From NCBI RefSeq assembly GCF_000374305.1, contig NZ_KB894097.1, forward strand, positions 62,001 through 126,000: 64,000 nt of DNA, written 5' to 3'. The notes under the pieces were generated by a model that did not search any database, was not told the DNA's origin, and saw only the letters and a list, made by a program, of their open reading frames with translations. Of the stretch, positions 7,400-17,022 are shown piece by piece. Each line of letters begins with the position of its first letter. Within the stretch, counting starts at the first letter, position 1. The position numbers and the translations under genes were made by a program. The stretch comes from Actinomadura flavalba DSM 45200 (lineage in GTDB: Bacteria; Actinomycetota; Actinomycetes; Streptosporangiales; Streptosporangiaceae).

Positions 7400-8013
7400 G
7401 GCTCGCGCCCTACCTTCGGGCGGCGGACGGCGACCTTGACCGCGCCTTGGCCCTTTACCGGTGGAATCTGGAGGTCTCATCCGGGTTCTACGCACCGCTG
7501 CACTTCCTGGAGGTCGCCTCGCGCAACGCGATGCACACCCGGCTGCGGGAGAAGTGGCGGCGCGACGACTGGTGGCGCAAGGCCCCGCTGTCCGACGAGG
7601 GCCGCCGCAAGGTCGACCGGGCCCGCCGTCAGGCGTCCGAACGCCTGGCCCGGAGCGGGCGCCGGGTCATGATCCCCGACGACGTGGTGGCCGAACTGAC
7701 CTTCGGTTTCTGGGTCGAACTGCTCAGCCGGCCCGCCGACCGCGATTTCTGGGTTCCGTCGCTGCACGGAGCGTTCCCCGGTTACCGTGGTCGCCGCGCC
7801 GAGCTGTACCGGCTCATGAAGCACATGGTGCTGTTCCGCAACCGGATCATGCACTACGAGCCGGTGCACCACCGCGACCTCGGCGCGGATCACCGCACGC
7901 TCTACCTGCTGCTCGGCTGCCTCAGCGGCGAGATGGCGGAGTTGTGCCGTGAGCTGGACGCCGTCCCCGCCCTGCTCGCGCGGCGGCCCGATCCGGGGAG
8001 CGCCTCCCGATGA
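7384..8013 (+). CDS. HEPN/Abi-like protein
   Basis: Predicted 209-residue, mostly helical protein resembling the Abi-type HEPN proteins found in phage-defence and toxin contexts. The key motif is RNRIMHYEP at residues 152-160, which gives the R-x4-H catalytic pair of HEPN ribonucleases, preceded by MKHMVLF as in Abi_2-like proteins. The N-terminal FLEVASRNAMHTRLREKW is also typical (RNaMh motif). ATG 7384 is the first start in this frame, but it has no obvious ribosome-binding site and sits inside an inverted repeat, which suggests weak or regulated translation. There is no phage or plasmid gene next to it. Toxicity is inferred from the family, not seen. Confidence 0.65.
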   Translation: MFSSVRLAPYLRAADGDLDRALALYRWNLEVSSGFYAPLHFLEVASRNAMHTRLREKWRRDDWWRKAPLSDEGRRKVDRARRQASERLARSGRRVMIPDDVVAELTFGFWVELLSRPADRDFWVPSLHGAFPGYRGRRAELYRLMKHMVLFRNRIMHYEPVHHRDLGADHRTLYLLLGCLSGEMAELCRELDAVPALLARRPDPGSASR

Positions 8014-8032
8014 GCCCGCACGGATGCGGTGC

Positions 8033-8058
8033 GTGTCACAGGCTGGTCTCGGTGACAC
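8033..8058. promoter_or_regulatory. Inverted repeat upstream of glgX
   Basis: GTGTCAC-N12-GTGACAC, perfect 7-bp arms, about 60 bases before the glgX start codon and 20 after the previous stop. It may be an operator for glgX or a weak terminator hairpin for the preceding gene; there is no T tract. Confidence 0.35.
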
Positions 8059-8114
8059 TGGGTGGGCGGGGAACGGGGTAAAAGTCTGACACCAGAGCGC
8101 GAGGGAGCGGTTCC

Positions 8115-10202
<2,088 letters not shown>

Positions 10203-10212
10203 GCGCGGGACA

Positions 10213-10875
10213 ATGCCCGGCATGGATGCACCCGTGTACGTCGTCGTCGGCGCCGGTCCCGGCCTGGGGCTCGCCGCCGCCCGCCGCTTCGCCCGCGCGG
10301 GCCACCGCGCCGTCCTGGCCGCCCGCCGCCGCGAGGACGCCGAACCCCTCGCGGCGACGCTGCGCGCCGAGGGGCACGCGGCCGAGGGCGCGGGCGTCGA
10401 TCTCGCCGACGCCGACGACGTGACGCGCGTCGTCGCGGAGATCGGCGCGCGGCTCGGCCGCATCGACGTCCTGCACTTCAACCCGAGCGTGTGGCGGGCG
10501 AAGGGCCCGCTGGAGCTGACGGTCGCGGAGCTGCTGGAGGACGTCACGCTCGGCGCCGCCGCACTGCTCCCGGCCGTGCAGGCGGCCCGTCCGTTCCTGC
10601 GTCCGGGCGCGCGGGTCCTGGCCACCGGCTCGGTCGCGGCGGACGCGCCGCCGGTGTCGGCGGCGTCGCTGGGCGTGCAGAAGGCCGCCGTCCGGAACCT
10701 GATCACCGCGCTCGACGCGGCCCTGTCCCCCGCCGTCCGGGCCGTCACCGTCCAGGTCAACGGGACGCTCGCCGACGACGGCCCGTTCGCCCCGGCCGCC
10801 GTCGCCGACGCGCTGTGGGCCGCCGCCGCCCGCCCGGACCGCGACTGGACCCCGTACGTCGCCTACGACGGCTGA
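10213..10875 (+). CDS. SDR-family protein lacking the catalytic tyrosine
   Basis: Predicted 220-residue Rossmann-fold protein of the short-chain dehydrogenase family. The nucleotide-binding GAGPGLG motif and VLAARRRED are intact near the N-terminus. The active-site YxxxK is replaced by LGVQK (in AASLGVQKAAVRN) although the serine (ATGSVAA) and lysine regions align, and the NNAG motif reads HFNPSVW. It may therefore be a non-catalytic NAD(P) sensor or use another mechanism. ATG 10213 is the start used; ATG 10222 is possible. It follows glgX by 10 bases and ends three bases before an opposing membrane-protein gene. Confidence 0.8.
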   Translation: MPGMDAPVYVVVGAGPGLGLAAARRFARAGHRAVLAARRREDAEPLAATLRAEGHAAEGAGVDLADADDVTRVVAEIGARLGRIDVLHFNPSVWRAKGPLELTVAELLEDVTLGAAALLPAVQAARPFLRPGARVLATGSVAADAPPVSAASLGVQKAAVRNLITALDAALSPAVRAVTVQVNGTLADDGPFAPAAVADALWAAAARPDRDWTPYVAYDG

Positions 10876-10878
10876 GGT

Positions 10879-11286
10879 TCAGCGCCCCATCCGCAGCGCC
10901 GTGGCGAAGACGAGGACGAACGTCACGGCGGCGAGCAGCCCGTGCGTCAGGACGGCGGCGCGCGGGAAGCCGTCCTCGGTGCCCCGGGCGTGCCGTCCGC
11001 CGCGTCCCACGAGCCACCGGGTGAACAGCAGGAACCCTTGGAACGCGACCAGCACCAGCAGCCCGAACGCCACCCACGCGAACGCGGGATGCCCGCCGAG
11101 CAGGTGGACGACCCAGGCGCAGAGCCCGGTCAGGGCCGTGAACGGATGCGCGGTCAGCAGCAGCAGCGGATACCGGGTCACCTTCGTGGCCTGCCGCCGC
11201 AACCCCCCGCGCCCCCACCAGCGCGTCAGCAGATAGGCCCCGACGGCGGCCGTCACCGACCACGCGAGCAACGCGGCAACGCCCAT
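10879..11286 (-). CDS. Four-helix membrane protein of unknown function
   Basis: Predicted 135-residue protein with about four hydrophobic segments: residues 2-20, 40-62, 68-90 (FAWVAFGLLVLVAFQGFLLF) and 112-130. Basic loops lie between them (RQATKVTR, RGGRHARGTEDG). No family recognised. It lies between two SDR-type genes, convergent with the first and divergent from the second, and the arrangement gives no clue to function. Confidence 0.7.
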   Translation of the reverse strand: MGVAALLAWSVTAAVGAYLLTRWWGRGGLRRQATKVTRYPLLLLTAHPFTALTGLCAWVVHLLGGHPAFAWVAFGLLVLVAFQGFLLFTRWLVGRGGRHARGTEDGFPRAAVLTHGLLAAVTFVLVFATALRMGR

Positions 11287-11396
11287 CCCGCCTCCTCACC
11301 GAACCCCCAGTCTCCCCCCACCCCACCCACCCCCGCCCCCTTTCCCCAACATTCGTCACCCACCGTGGACACCACCCGTCCCGCTACGCTCGCCCC

Positions 11397-12107
11397 ATGG
11401 CGGAGCACACGTACGTGGTGGCAGGCGGGGCCGGGATCGTCGGCGCCTGCGTCGTCACGTCCCTGCTGGCGCGGGGCGCCACCGTGTACGTTCCGTCACG
11501 ATCACCCGAGCGTCTCGCCGCACTGCGCGAGAGCGTCCCCGCGCCGCACCGGGCGCGGCTGCGTGCGGTCCGCGCCGACGTGGGCGACCCCGCAGGCGCC
11601 GCCCGGTTCCGCGACCTGGTCGCGGCCGAGGCGGGCGCGCCCGACGGCGTCGTGGCGGCGCTGGGCCGCTGGTGGGAGGGCCTGCCGCTCACCGAGGTCC
11701 CGCTGGACACCTGGACCCGCGTCCTGCGCGACAACCTGACGAGCCACTTCGTCGCCGCCCAGGCGTTCGTGCCCCTGCTGGCGGACCGTCCGGGCGGCGT
11801 CTACGTCTCCCTCAACGGCATCGCCGCCCTCAAGCCGGTCCCGCTGTCCGGCCCGGTCTCGGCCACCGACGCCGCCCAGCACATGCTCATGCGGACGTTC
11901 GCCGCCGAGAACCCCGCCGTCCGCATGCACGAGATCCTCGTCCTCACCCCGGTGGTCACCCCCGCCTGGCCCGCGGACGACCCCGTCGACGCCCGCTGGC
12001 TGTCGGGCGAGACCGTGGGCGCCTACGTCGCGGACGTCGTCACCGGCCCCGGCGACGGCACTCCGTTCGACCTCCGCCTCCCGCACGACTGGGACGTCTG
12101 GTCCTGA
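11397..12107 (+). CDS. SDR-family protein with missing catalytic residues
   Basis: Predicted 236-residue short-chain dehydrogenase-like protein. The Rossmann GGAGIVG motif is clear, followed by a strand and VPSRSPERLAAL. NAG is replaced (VAALGRWWEG), and the YxxxK position reads SGPVSATDAAQHML, with neither Tyr nor Lys in place, so ordinary SDR chemistry is doubtful. It is a second such protein within 600 bases of the first but too diverged to be a recent duplicate. Its stop is six bases from that of the opposing TPR/membrane gene. Confidence 0.78.
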   Translation: MAEHTYVVAGGAGIVGACVVTSLLARGATVYVPSRSPERLAALRESVPAPHRARLRAVRADVGDPAGAARFRDLVAAEAGAPDGVVAALGRWWEGLPLTEVPLDTWTRVLRDNLTSHFVAAQAFVPLLADRPGGVYVSLNGIAALKPVPLSGPVSATDAAQHMLMRTFAAENPAVRMHEILVLTPVVTPAWPADDPVDARWLSGETVGAYVADVVTGPGDGTPFDLRLPHDWDVWS

Positions 12108-12113
12108 CGGCGG

Positions 12114-13277
12114 TCAGGGCGAGGGGTTCTCCCGCGACCGGCGCCGCAACCGGCGGCGCCCGCGCCGGTCCGCCCCGGCGTGCGGCACCCGCACGATCAT
12201 CTGGAGCACCGTGAACAGCGCGACGGACCCGCCGAGCAGCAGCGCGATACTGCCGAAGTTCTGCCAGAAACCCCCGGCCTTGAGCACCAGCGCCCCCGAC
12301 CCGACGAGGAAGCCGACCAGCGCCACGAATACGGCGAGGACCTCGATGAGGTTGACCAGGCTCTGCGACACGATGCGCTGCGCCGTCTGCGAGTAGCCCG
12401 ACAGGTCGGCCTTGACGTCGTCCAGATACGCCTCGGACTCGGCCCTCAGCCGGGCGCTGATCGCCTCGGCGGCCCGCTCGACCTGCTCGTTGAGGAGCTG
12501 CGTCGTCTTGATCAGCTCCCGTTCCCGGACGTAGTCCTGGTGGACGAGGTTCATCCCCACCGGCAGCAGCGCGATCGCCCGGTCGACCGAGTGCAGCGCG
12601 TCGTCGAGCCGGCCGAGCCGGCGCAGCGCGTACGCGCGCCAGAAGTACAGGTTGTAGCCGTCCTCGCCGCGCCCGATCATCTCGTCGGCGAGGTCCATCA
12701 TCTGCTCCGCCTGGTCGTCCAGGTCGACGCCGAACCAGAGGGCGTGCAGGCACGTGTAGCGCGTGGCGCTGTCGGTGTCGGGCATGGCGCGGGCCCGCTC
12801 CAGCAGCGGACGTCCCCGCTCCGAGCGCAGGCCCAGCGCGGCGAGCGCGGCCATCGACGCGAGGTAGCCGTCGTCGCGGAAGTCGCGCAGCCAGACCTGG
12901 CAGCGGTCGTCCAGTTCCTCGAACTTGAAGTCGAAGCGCAACCGGCTGCCGTGCGCGTAGGCGACGACGCGGGCCGCGTGCTCCGGATACGGCTGCGCCG
13001 AGCAGGCTCCGGCGTCCTCGGCGGTGGGGATGCGCTGCCCCACCTCCCGCGCCTGCCAGCACAGGTTGGAGGTGACGCGGCGCAGCACCTCGCGGGAGAC
13101 GTCCGCGCGGCCGGTGATCTCGGCCAGTCGGAAGATCCAGTCGAGGGAGCCGTCCGCCTCGATCAGCGGGGCGATCTCCTGCTCCAGGATCTCGACCTGG
13201 CCGGTGTAGGAACTCACGCGCCGCAGCGCCTGTTCGGCGCGCCCGGTCTGGGAGGGGATTTCAGGCGTGGGAGGCAC
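12114..13277 (-). CDS. TPR-like protein with two C-terminal membrane helices
   Basis: Predicted 387-residue protein, family not recognised. The first 250 residues are helical and TPR-like (YNLYFWRAYALRRLGRLDDA), then a coiled-coil-like stretch rich in Glu/Ala (NEQVERAAEAISARLRAESE). Two membrane segments follow (VLAVFVALVGFLVGSGALVL and FGSIALLLGGSVALFTVLQM), then a very basic tail. A membrane-tethered cytoplasmic sensor or scaffold is a guess. The GTG start at 13277 overlaps the stop of the upstream RibD-type gene by 17 bases, indicating translational coupling, although the two have no known joint function. Confidence 0.75.
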   Translation of the reverse strand: MPPTPEIPSQTGRAEQALRRVSSYTGQVEILEQEIAPLIEADGSLDWIFRLAEITGRADVSREVLRRVTSNLCWQAREVGQRIPTAEDAGACSAQPYPEHAARVVAYAHGSRLRFDFKFEELDDRCQVWLRDFRDDGYLASMAALAALGLRSERGRPLLERARAMPDTDSATRYTCLHALWFGVDLDDQAEQMMDLADEMIGRGEDGYNLYFWRAYALRRLGRLDDALHSVDRAIALLPVGMNLVHQDYVRERELIKTTQLLNEQVERAAEAISARLRAESEAYLDDVKADLSGYSQTAQRIVSQSLVNLIEVLAVFVALVGFLVGSGALVLKAGGFWQNFGSIALLLGGSVALFTVLQMIVRVPHAGADRRGRRRLRRRSRENPSP

Positions 13278-13974
13278 GTGAGCACCCTAGGCGATAGCGC
13301 ACGAAGAGAACATCTTCATCCACGTAGAGCGCGGACGTCGTCAGCGGGCGTTCGCGGGTGAGCGCGCCGAGCATGCGCGTGTGGTGCGCGGTGCCGTGCA
13401 GGGTGGGCGCGATGTTCAGGCAGAGTTCGTCGGCCAGATCGGCGTTGATGAGGGCGGTGGCGAGCCCCGGACCGCCCTCGCAGAGCAGCCGGTCCAGGCC
13501 GTGCTCCTCGCGGAGGAGGCGGCAGGCGAGGGCGAGGTCCACGTCGTCGTCCCCCGCCTCGATCACCGTGGCGGGGACGCCGGGGCGGGCGGCCCGCCGC
13601 GACGTGACGACGAGGGTCTGCGTCTCGGCCGCGGTGAACAGCGGCAGCGTCCAGTCCAGGTCGAGCGTGCGGGTGAAGACGACGATCGGCGCGGGCGGCG
13701 CCCCCCGGCGCTCGCGGAGATCGGCGCGGAGGCGGGCGGGGCCGAGCCGCCCGGTCCGGGCGGTCGCCGCGCCGACGAGGATCGCGTCGCTGAGCGCGCG
13801 CAGAACCCGGAAGACGCGGAAGTCGGCGTCTCCCCCGATCCCGTTCGTCCACCCCTCGGCGTCGGTGACCGAGCCGTCGGCGCTCGTCACCATGCCGATG
13901 CGCAGGGGTGGGGGGTCCGCGTAGGCGGTCCAGGGGTCGGTGTCGGTGGCGGGTTCGGGTAGGAGGCGGCGCAT
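13261..13974 (-). CDS. RibD C-terminal-type pyrimidine reductase
   Basis: Predicted 237-residue stand-alone reductase of the RibD_C/dihydrofolate-reductase-like fold. It has IGMVTSADGSVTDAEG, LRALSDAILVGAATARTG, CEGGPGLATALINADLADEL and a C-terminal strand VLFVRYR. In riboflavin synthesis this domain reduces 5-amino-6-ribosylamino-uracil phosphate; actinomycetes carry several stand-alone paralogues whose substrates are unknown. No deaminase domain or other rib gene is nearby. It is the first gene of a coupled pair with the TPR/membrane gene. Confidence 0.87.
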   Translation of the reverse strand: MRRLLPEPATDTDPWTAYADPPPLRIGMVTSADGSVTDAEGWTNGIGGDADFRVFRVLRALSDAILVGAATARTGRLGPARLRADLRERRGAPPAPIVVFTRTLDLDWTLPLFTAAETQTLVVTSRRAARPGVPATVIEAGDDDVDLALACRLLREEHGLDRLLCEGGPGLATALINADLADELCLNIAPTLHGTAHHTRMLGALTRERPLTTSALYVDEDVLFVRYRLGCSRASHA

Positions 13975-14036
13975 GACCTGGAGGTTAGCCGGACCCGGTC
14001 GCGCGTTCTGTCGGGGGCGGGGCGCAGGATGGGGGT

Positions 14037-15119
14037 ATGGAGCTGCCGATCAGTCCGCCGCTGGCGCCGATGCTGGCCAAGGCCGTCAAGACCATGCCGC
14101 GGGGCGACATCCTGTACGAGCCGAAGTGGGACGGTTTCCGGTGCATCGTCTTCCGGGACGGTGACGAGGTCGAGCTGTCCAGCCGGGGCAAGAAGCCGCT
14201 CACGCGGTACTTTCCCGAGCTGGTCGAGGCCGTGAAGCGGGAACTGCCGGAGCGGTGCGTCGTCGACGGGGAGATCGTGCTGCGGCACGGTTCCCGGCTC
14301 GACTTCGACCGGCTCCAGCAGCGCATCCATCCGGCGGCGTCGCGGATCAAGCTGCTGTCGGAGGAGACGCCCGCGTCGTTCGTGGCGTTCGACCTGCTCG
14401 CGCTGGACGGCACGTCCTACCTGGACACGCCGCTCGGGGAACGCCGCGAGCTGCTGACCCGCGCCCTCGCCGACGTGAGCGCACCGATCCACGTCACCCC
14501 GGCGTCCGACTCCTACGACCTCGCGCTGCGCTGGTTCGACGTGTTCGAGGGCGCCGGGCTGGACGGCGTCATCGCCAAGCCGACCGACCTGGCCTACCAG
14601 CCCGACAAGCGCGTCCTGTTCAAGGTCAAGCACGAGCGCACCGCCGACTGCGTCGTGGCCGGGTTCCGCTGGCACAAGTCCGGCCCGATCGTCGGGTCGC
14701 TGCTGCTCGGCCTCTTCAACGACCAGGGGCACCTTCAGCACGTCGGCGTGGCGGCGTCGTTCACGATGGCGCGCCGCGCCGAGCTGGTGGAGGAGCTGGA
14801 GCCCTACCGCGCGACCGATCTGTCCGGGCATCCGTGGGAGGAGTGGGCGCGGCAGAGCGAGGCGACGGTCGACCGGATGCCCGGCGCGGTCTCGCGCTGG
14901 ACGGGCAACAAGGATCTGAGCTGGGTCGCGCTGCGGCCGGAGCTGGTGGTCGAGGTCGCCTACGAGGCGATGGAGGGCGACCGTTTCCGGCACACGGCCC
15001 GGTTCCGCCGCTGGCGCCCCGACCGCACGCCCGAGTCGTGCACGTACGAGCAGTTGGAGGTCCCGGTCGCCTACGACCTCGACGACATCTTCTCCAACCC
15101 CCACCCGGACCGGGCGTGA
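14037..15119 (+). CDS. ligC: ATP-dependent DNA ligase, LigC type
   Basis: Predicted 360-residue ligase sealing nicked DNA with ATP. The nucleotidyl-transferase motif EPKWDGFR puts the adenylated lysine at residue 30; CVVDGEIVL, FVAFDLLALDG, LDGVIAKPTDLAY and LFKVKHERTADCVVAGFRW are the further motifs. An OB-fold domain follows (VGVAASFTMARRAELVEEL and onwards). Size fits mycobacterial LigC rather than LigD, with no polymerase or nuclease domain. In mycobacteria ligC sits beside the Prim-PolC gene polD1 and both act in short-gap excision repair; here the PolD1 homologue is at 28749-29801. Start ATG 14037. Confidence 0.92.
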   Translation: MELPISPPLAPMLAKAVKTMPRGDILYEPKWDGFRCIVFRDGDEVELSSRGKKPLTRYFPELVEAVKRELPERCVVDGEIVLRHGSRLDFDRLQQRIHPAASRIKLLSEETPASFVAFDLLALDGTSYLDTPLGERRELLTRALADVSAPIHVTPASDSYDLALRWFDVFEGAGLDGVIAKPTDLAYQPDKRVLFKVKHERTADCVVAGFRWHKSGPIVGSLLLGLFNDQGHLQHVGVAASFTMARRAELVEELEPYRATDLSGHPWEEWARQSEATVDRMPGAVSRWTGNKDLSWVALRPELVVEVAYEAMEGDRFRHTARFRRWRPDRTPESCTYEQLEVPVAYDLDDIFSNPHPDRA

Positions 15120-15158
15120 CCGTGCCCGGCCGTCCGGCGCGCGGACGGCCGGGCACGG
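15120..15158. terminator. Bidirectional hairpin terminator
   Basis: A perfect 16-bp inverted repeat (arms 15120-15135 and 15143-15158, core CGTGCCCGGCCGTCC, 7-base loop) begins directly after the ligC stop and ends five bases before the phoD stop, so it serves both convergent genes. No T tract, as usual in this G+C range. Confidence 0.85.
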
Positions 15159-15162
15159 GCCG

Positions 15163-16842
15163 TCAGGGACGCTCGGTCTCGTTGCCGACGGTCTCGCGGA
15201 TGAGCTGCTCGTCGCTGCGCCGCAGCTTGGTCTCGGCGTGGGGACGCAGGTACGCCTGCTGCGGGCCGGGCACCCGGTCCTCGATGACGTAGGTGGCCTT
15301 GGTGGAGATCGGCGCGCCCGGCGTGCGGACGGTGGGCAGCGTCCGGAAGTCGGCGCGGAACTCGGTCTGGCTCACCTTGGTCAGGACGTAGCCGCGCTGG
15401 TTGTTGTAGAAGCGCAGATGCGGGTTGATCTTGAGGAACGGCTGGCTGGACGGGTCGGAGTCGGCGCCGTCGCCGTTGCTGGTGACCGAGGTGCAGACGA
15501 GTTCGGACCCGACCGTCTTGGACGACGGGTCGTCGTAGTCGGCCTTGAGGTCGCTGGCCCAGTGCGCGTGGACGTCGCCGGTGAGGACGACGGCGTTGCG
15601 GACGCGCGCGTCGACCCAGCCCTTCGTGATGCGGTCGCGGGAGGCGGCGTAGCCGTCCCAGGAGTCCTGGCTGGTGACCTTGAGCGGCCCGGCGTTGTTG
15701 TCGCGCTGGGCGAAGAAGACCTGCTGGCCGAGGACGTCCCAGCGGGCGGCCGACCGGCGGAAGCCCTCCAGCAGCCACTTCTCCTGCGGCTCGCCGGTGA
15801 TGGAGCGGGCCGGGTCGGTGGCGGCGGGGCAGTCGCGGTAGCCGTCGCCGCAGCCCTGGTCGTCGCGGAACTGGCGGGTGTCGAGCATGTGGAAGTTCGC
15901 CAGGCGGCCCCACGGGACGCGCCGGTAGAGCTGCATGCCGGGGCCGCGCGGGATCGAGCCGCGCCGCAGCGGCATGTTCTCGTAGTACGCCTGGAAGGCG
16001 GCGGCGCGGCGGCGCTCGAAGTCGGCGGGGTCGGGGGTGTCCGACGACGCTTCTGGGAACGTTCCAGCCCAGTTGTTCTCGACCTCGTGGTCGTCGAAGA
16101 CGACGAGCCACGGCGCGACGGCGTGCGCGGCCTGGAGGTCGGGGTCGGCCTTGTACTGGGCGTGCCGCTGCCGGTACCCGGCGAGGGTGACGGTCTCGGG
16201 CCCCTCGTGGTCGCGGACGTTGCCGCCGGGGATGTTGTAGACGCCCGCGCGGTACTCGTACTGGTAGTCGCCGAGGTGCAGGACGAGGTCGGGCTGCTCC
16301 TCGGCGAGCCGCCGGTACGCGGTGAAGTAGCCGTGCTCGTACTGCGAGCACGACGCGAACGCCATGGTGAGCGCGGGGCCGAAGGTGTCGGGCCGGGGCG
16401 CGGTGAGCGCGCGGCCGGCGGGCGAGAGGTGGCGGCCGACCTTGAACCGGTACCAGTACTCGGTGCCGGGCCGCAGCCCGCCGAGTTCGACGTGGACGCT
16501 GTGCGCGGCGGAGGGCCGCGCGACGGCGGTGCCCCGCCGGACGATCCGCCGGAATCCGGCGTCGGCGGCGACCTGCCACTCGACGGTGAACGGGAACGAC
16601 GGCATGCCACCGAGCCCGTCGTCGGCGAGGGGGTCGCGGGCGAGCCGCGTCCACAGGACGAAGCCGTCGGGCGCGGGGTCGCCGGAGGCGACGCCGAGCG
16701 TGAACGGGTCGCCGAGCAGTTCGCGGGTGGGCGCGGCGACCGCGGTGGCGGTCACGGAGGCGGGGAGCGCGGTGGCGAGGGCCGCGGTCGCTCCGGCGGT
16801 CACGAAGGAGCGGCGGGCGAGAACGAAGGGAGCATTGGCCAT
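15163..16842 (-). CDS. phoD: PhoD-type alkaline phosphatase/phosphodiesterase, Tat-exported
   Basis: Predicted 559-residue secreted metallophosphatase that releases phosphate from organic esters. The N-terminus has a twin-arginine signal (LARRSFVTAG, then a long Ala-rich stretch to TAVAA). The mature part begins FTLGVASGDPAPDGFVLWTR, the typical PhoD opening, and contains MAFASCSQYEHGYF, LVLHLGDYQYEY, VVFDDHEVENNW and VVLTGDVHAHW, the Fe/Ca-binding motifs. I use ATG 16842, which has AAAGG eight bases upstream. PhoD genes are usually induced by phosphate starvation; no clear Pho box was found. It is divergent from helD. Confidence 0.94.
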   Translation of the reverse strand: MANAPFVLARRSFVTAGATAALATALPASVTATAVAAPTRELLGDPFTLGVASGDPAPDGFVLWTRLARDPLADDGLGGMPSFPFTVEWQVAADAGFRRIVRRGTAVARPSAAHSVHVELGGLRPGTEYWYRFKVGRHLSPAGRALTAPRPDTFGPALTMAFASCSQYEHGYFTAYRRLAEEQPDLVLHLGDYQYEYRAGVYNIPGGNVRDHEGPETVTLAGYRQRHAQYKADPDLQAAHAVAPWLVVFDDHEVENNWAGTFPEASSDTPDPADFERRRAAAFQAYYENMPLRRGSIPRGPGMQLYRRVPWGRLANFHMLDTRQFRDDQGCGDGYRDCPAATDPARSITGEPQEKWLLEGFRRSAARWDVLGQQVFFAQRDNNAGPLKVTSQDSWDGYAASRDRITKGWVDARVRNAVVLTGDVHAHWASDLKADYDDPSSKTVGSELVCTSVTSNGDGADSDPSSQPFLKINPHLRFYNNQRGYVLTKVSQTEFRADFRTLPTVRTPGAPISTKATYVIEDRVPGPQQAYLRPHAETKLRRSDEQLIRETVGNETERP

Positions 16843-16930
16843 CAAATCGACCTTTCACGGCGTGTCCGGCACTTGATCCGCCGGACAGCCTCGCGAAGGC
16901 CAATGGCCGGAGGTTTCCACAAAGATGACC

Positions 16931-16963
16931 GTTGGCACAACGTCGCGCCAACAGTGCTAAGAT
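16931..16963 (+). promoter_or_regulatory. Promoter region of helD with an inverted repeat
   Basis: GTTGGC-N10-GCCAAC (16931-16952) sits just before a good -10 box TAAGAT (16958-16963), about 60 bases upstream of the helD start. The repeat would overlap the -35 region, so it may be an operator. It does not look like the rifamycin-associated element known upstream of inducible helR genes. Confidence 0.4.
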
Positions 16964-17022
16964 AGCTCGCCTCTGGTTTTGACGCAGAGAACCCCCATCC
17001 TGAAAAGGAGAGTAGCCGACAC

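Noticed and set aside
7188..8013. Type III (ToxIN-like) toxin-antitoxin system
   Set aside because: Type III antitoxin RNAs are tandem repeats on the same strand just upstream of the toxin, with the terminator between. Here the RNA is on the opposite strand and not repeated.
16843..17022. Rifamycin-associated element upstream of helD
   Set aside because: The expected G-rich/C-rich 19-bp palindrome is not present; only GTTGGC-N10-GCCAAC is.
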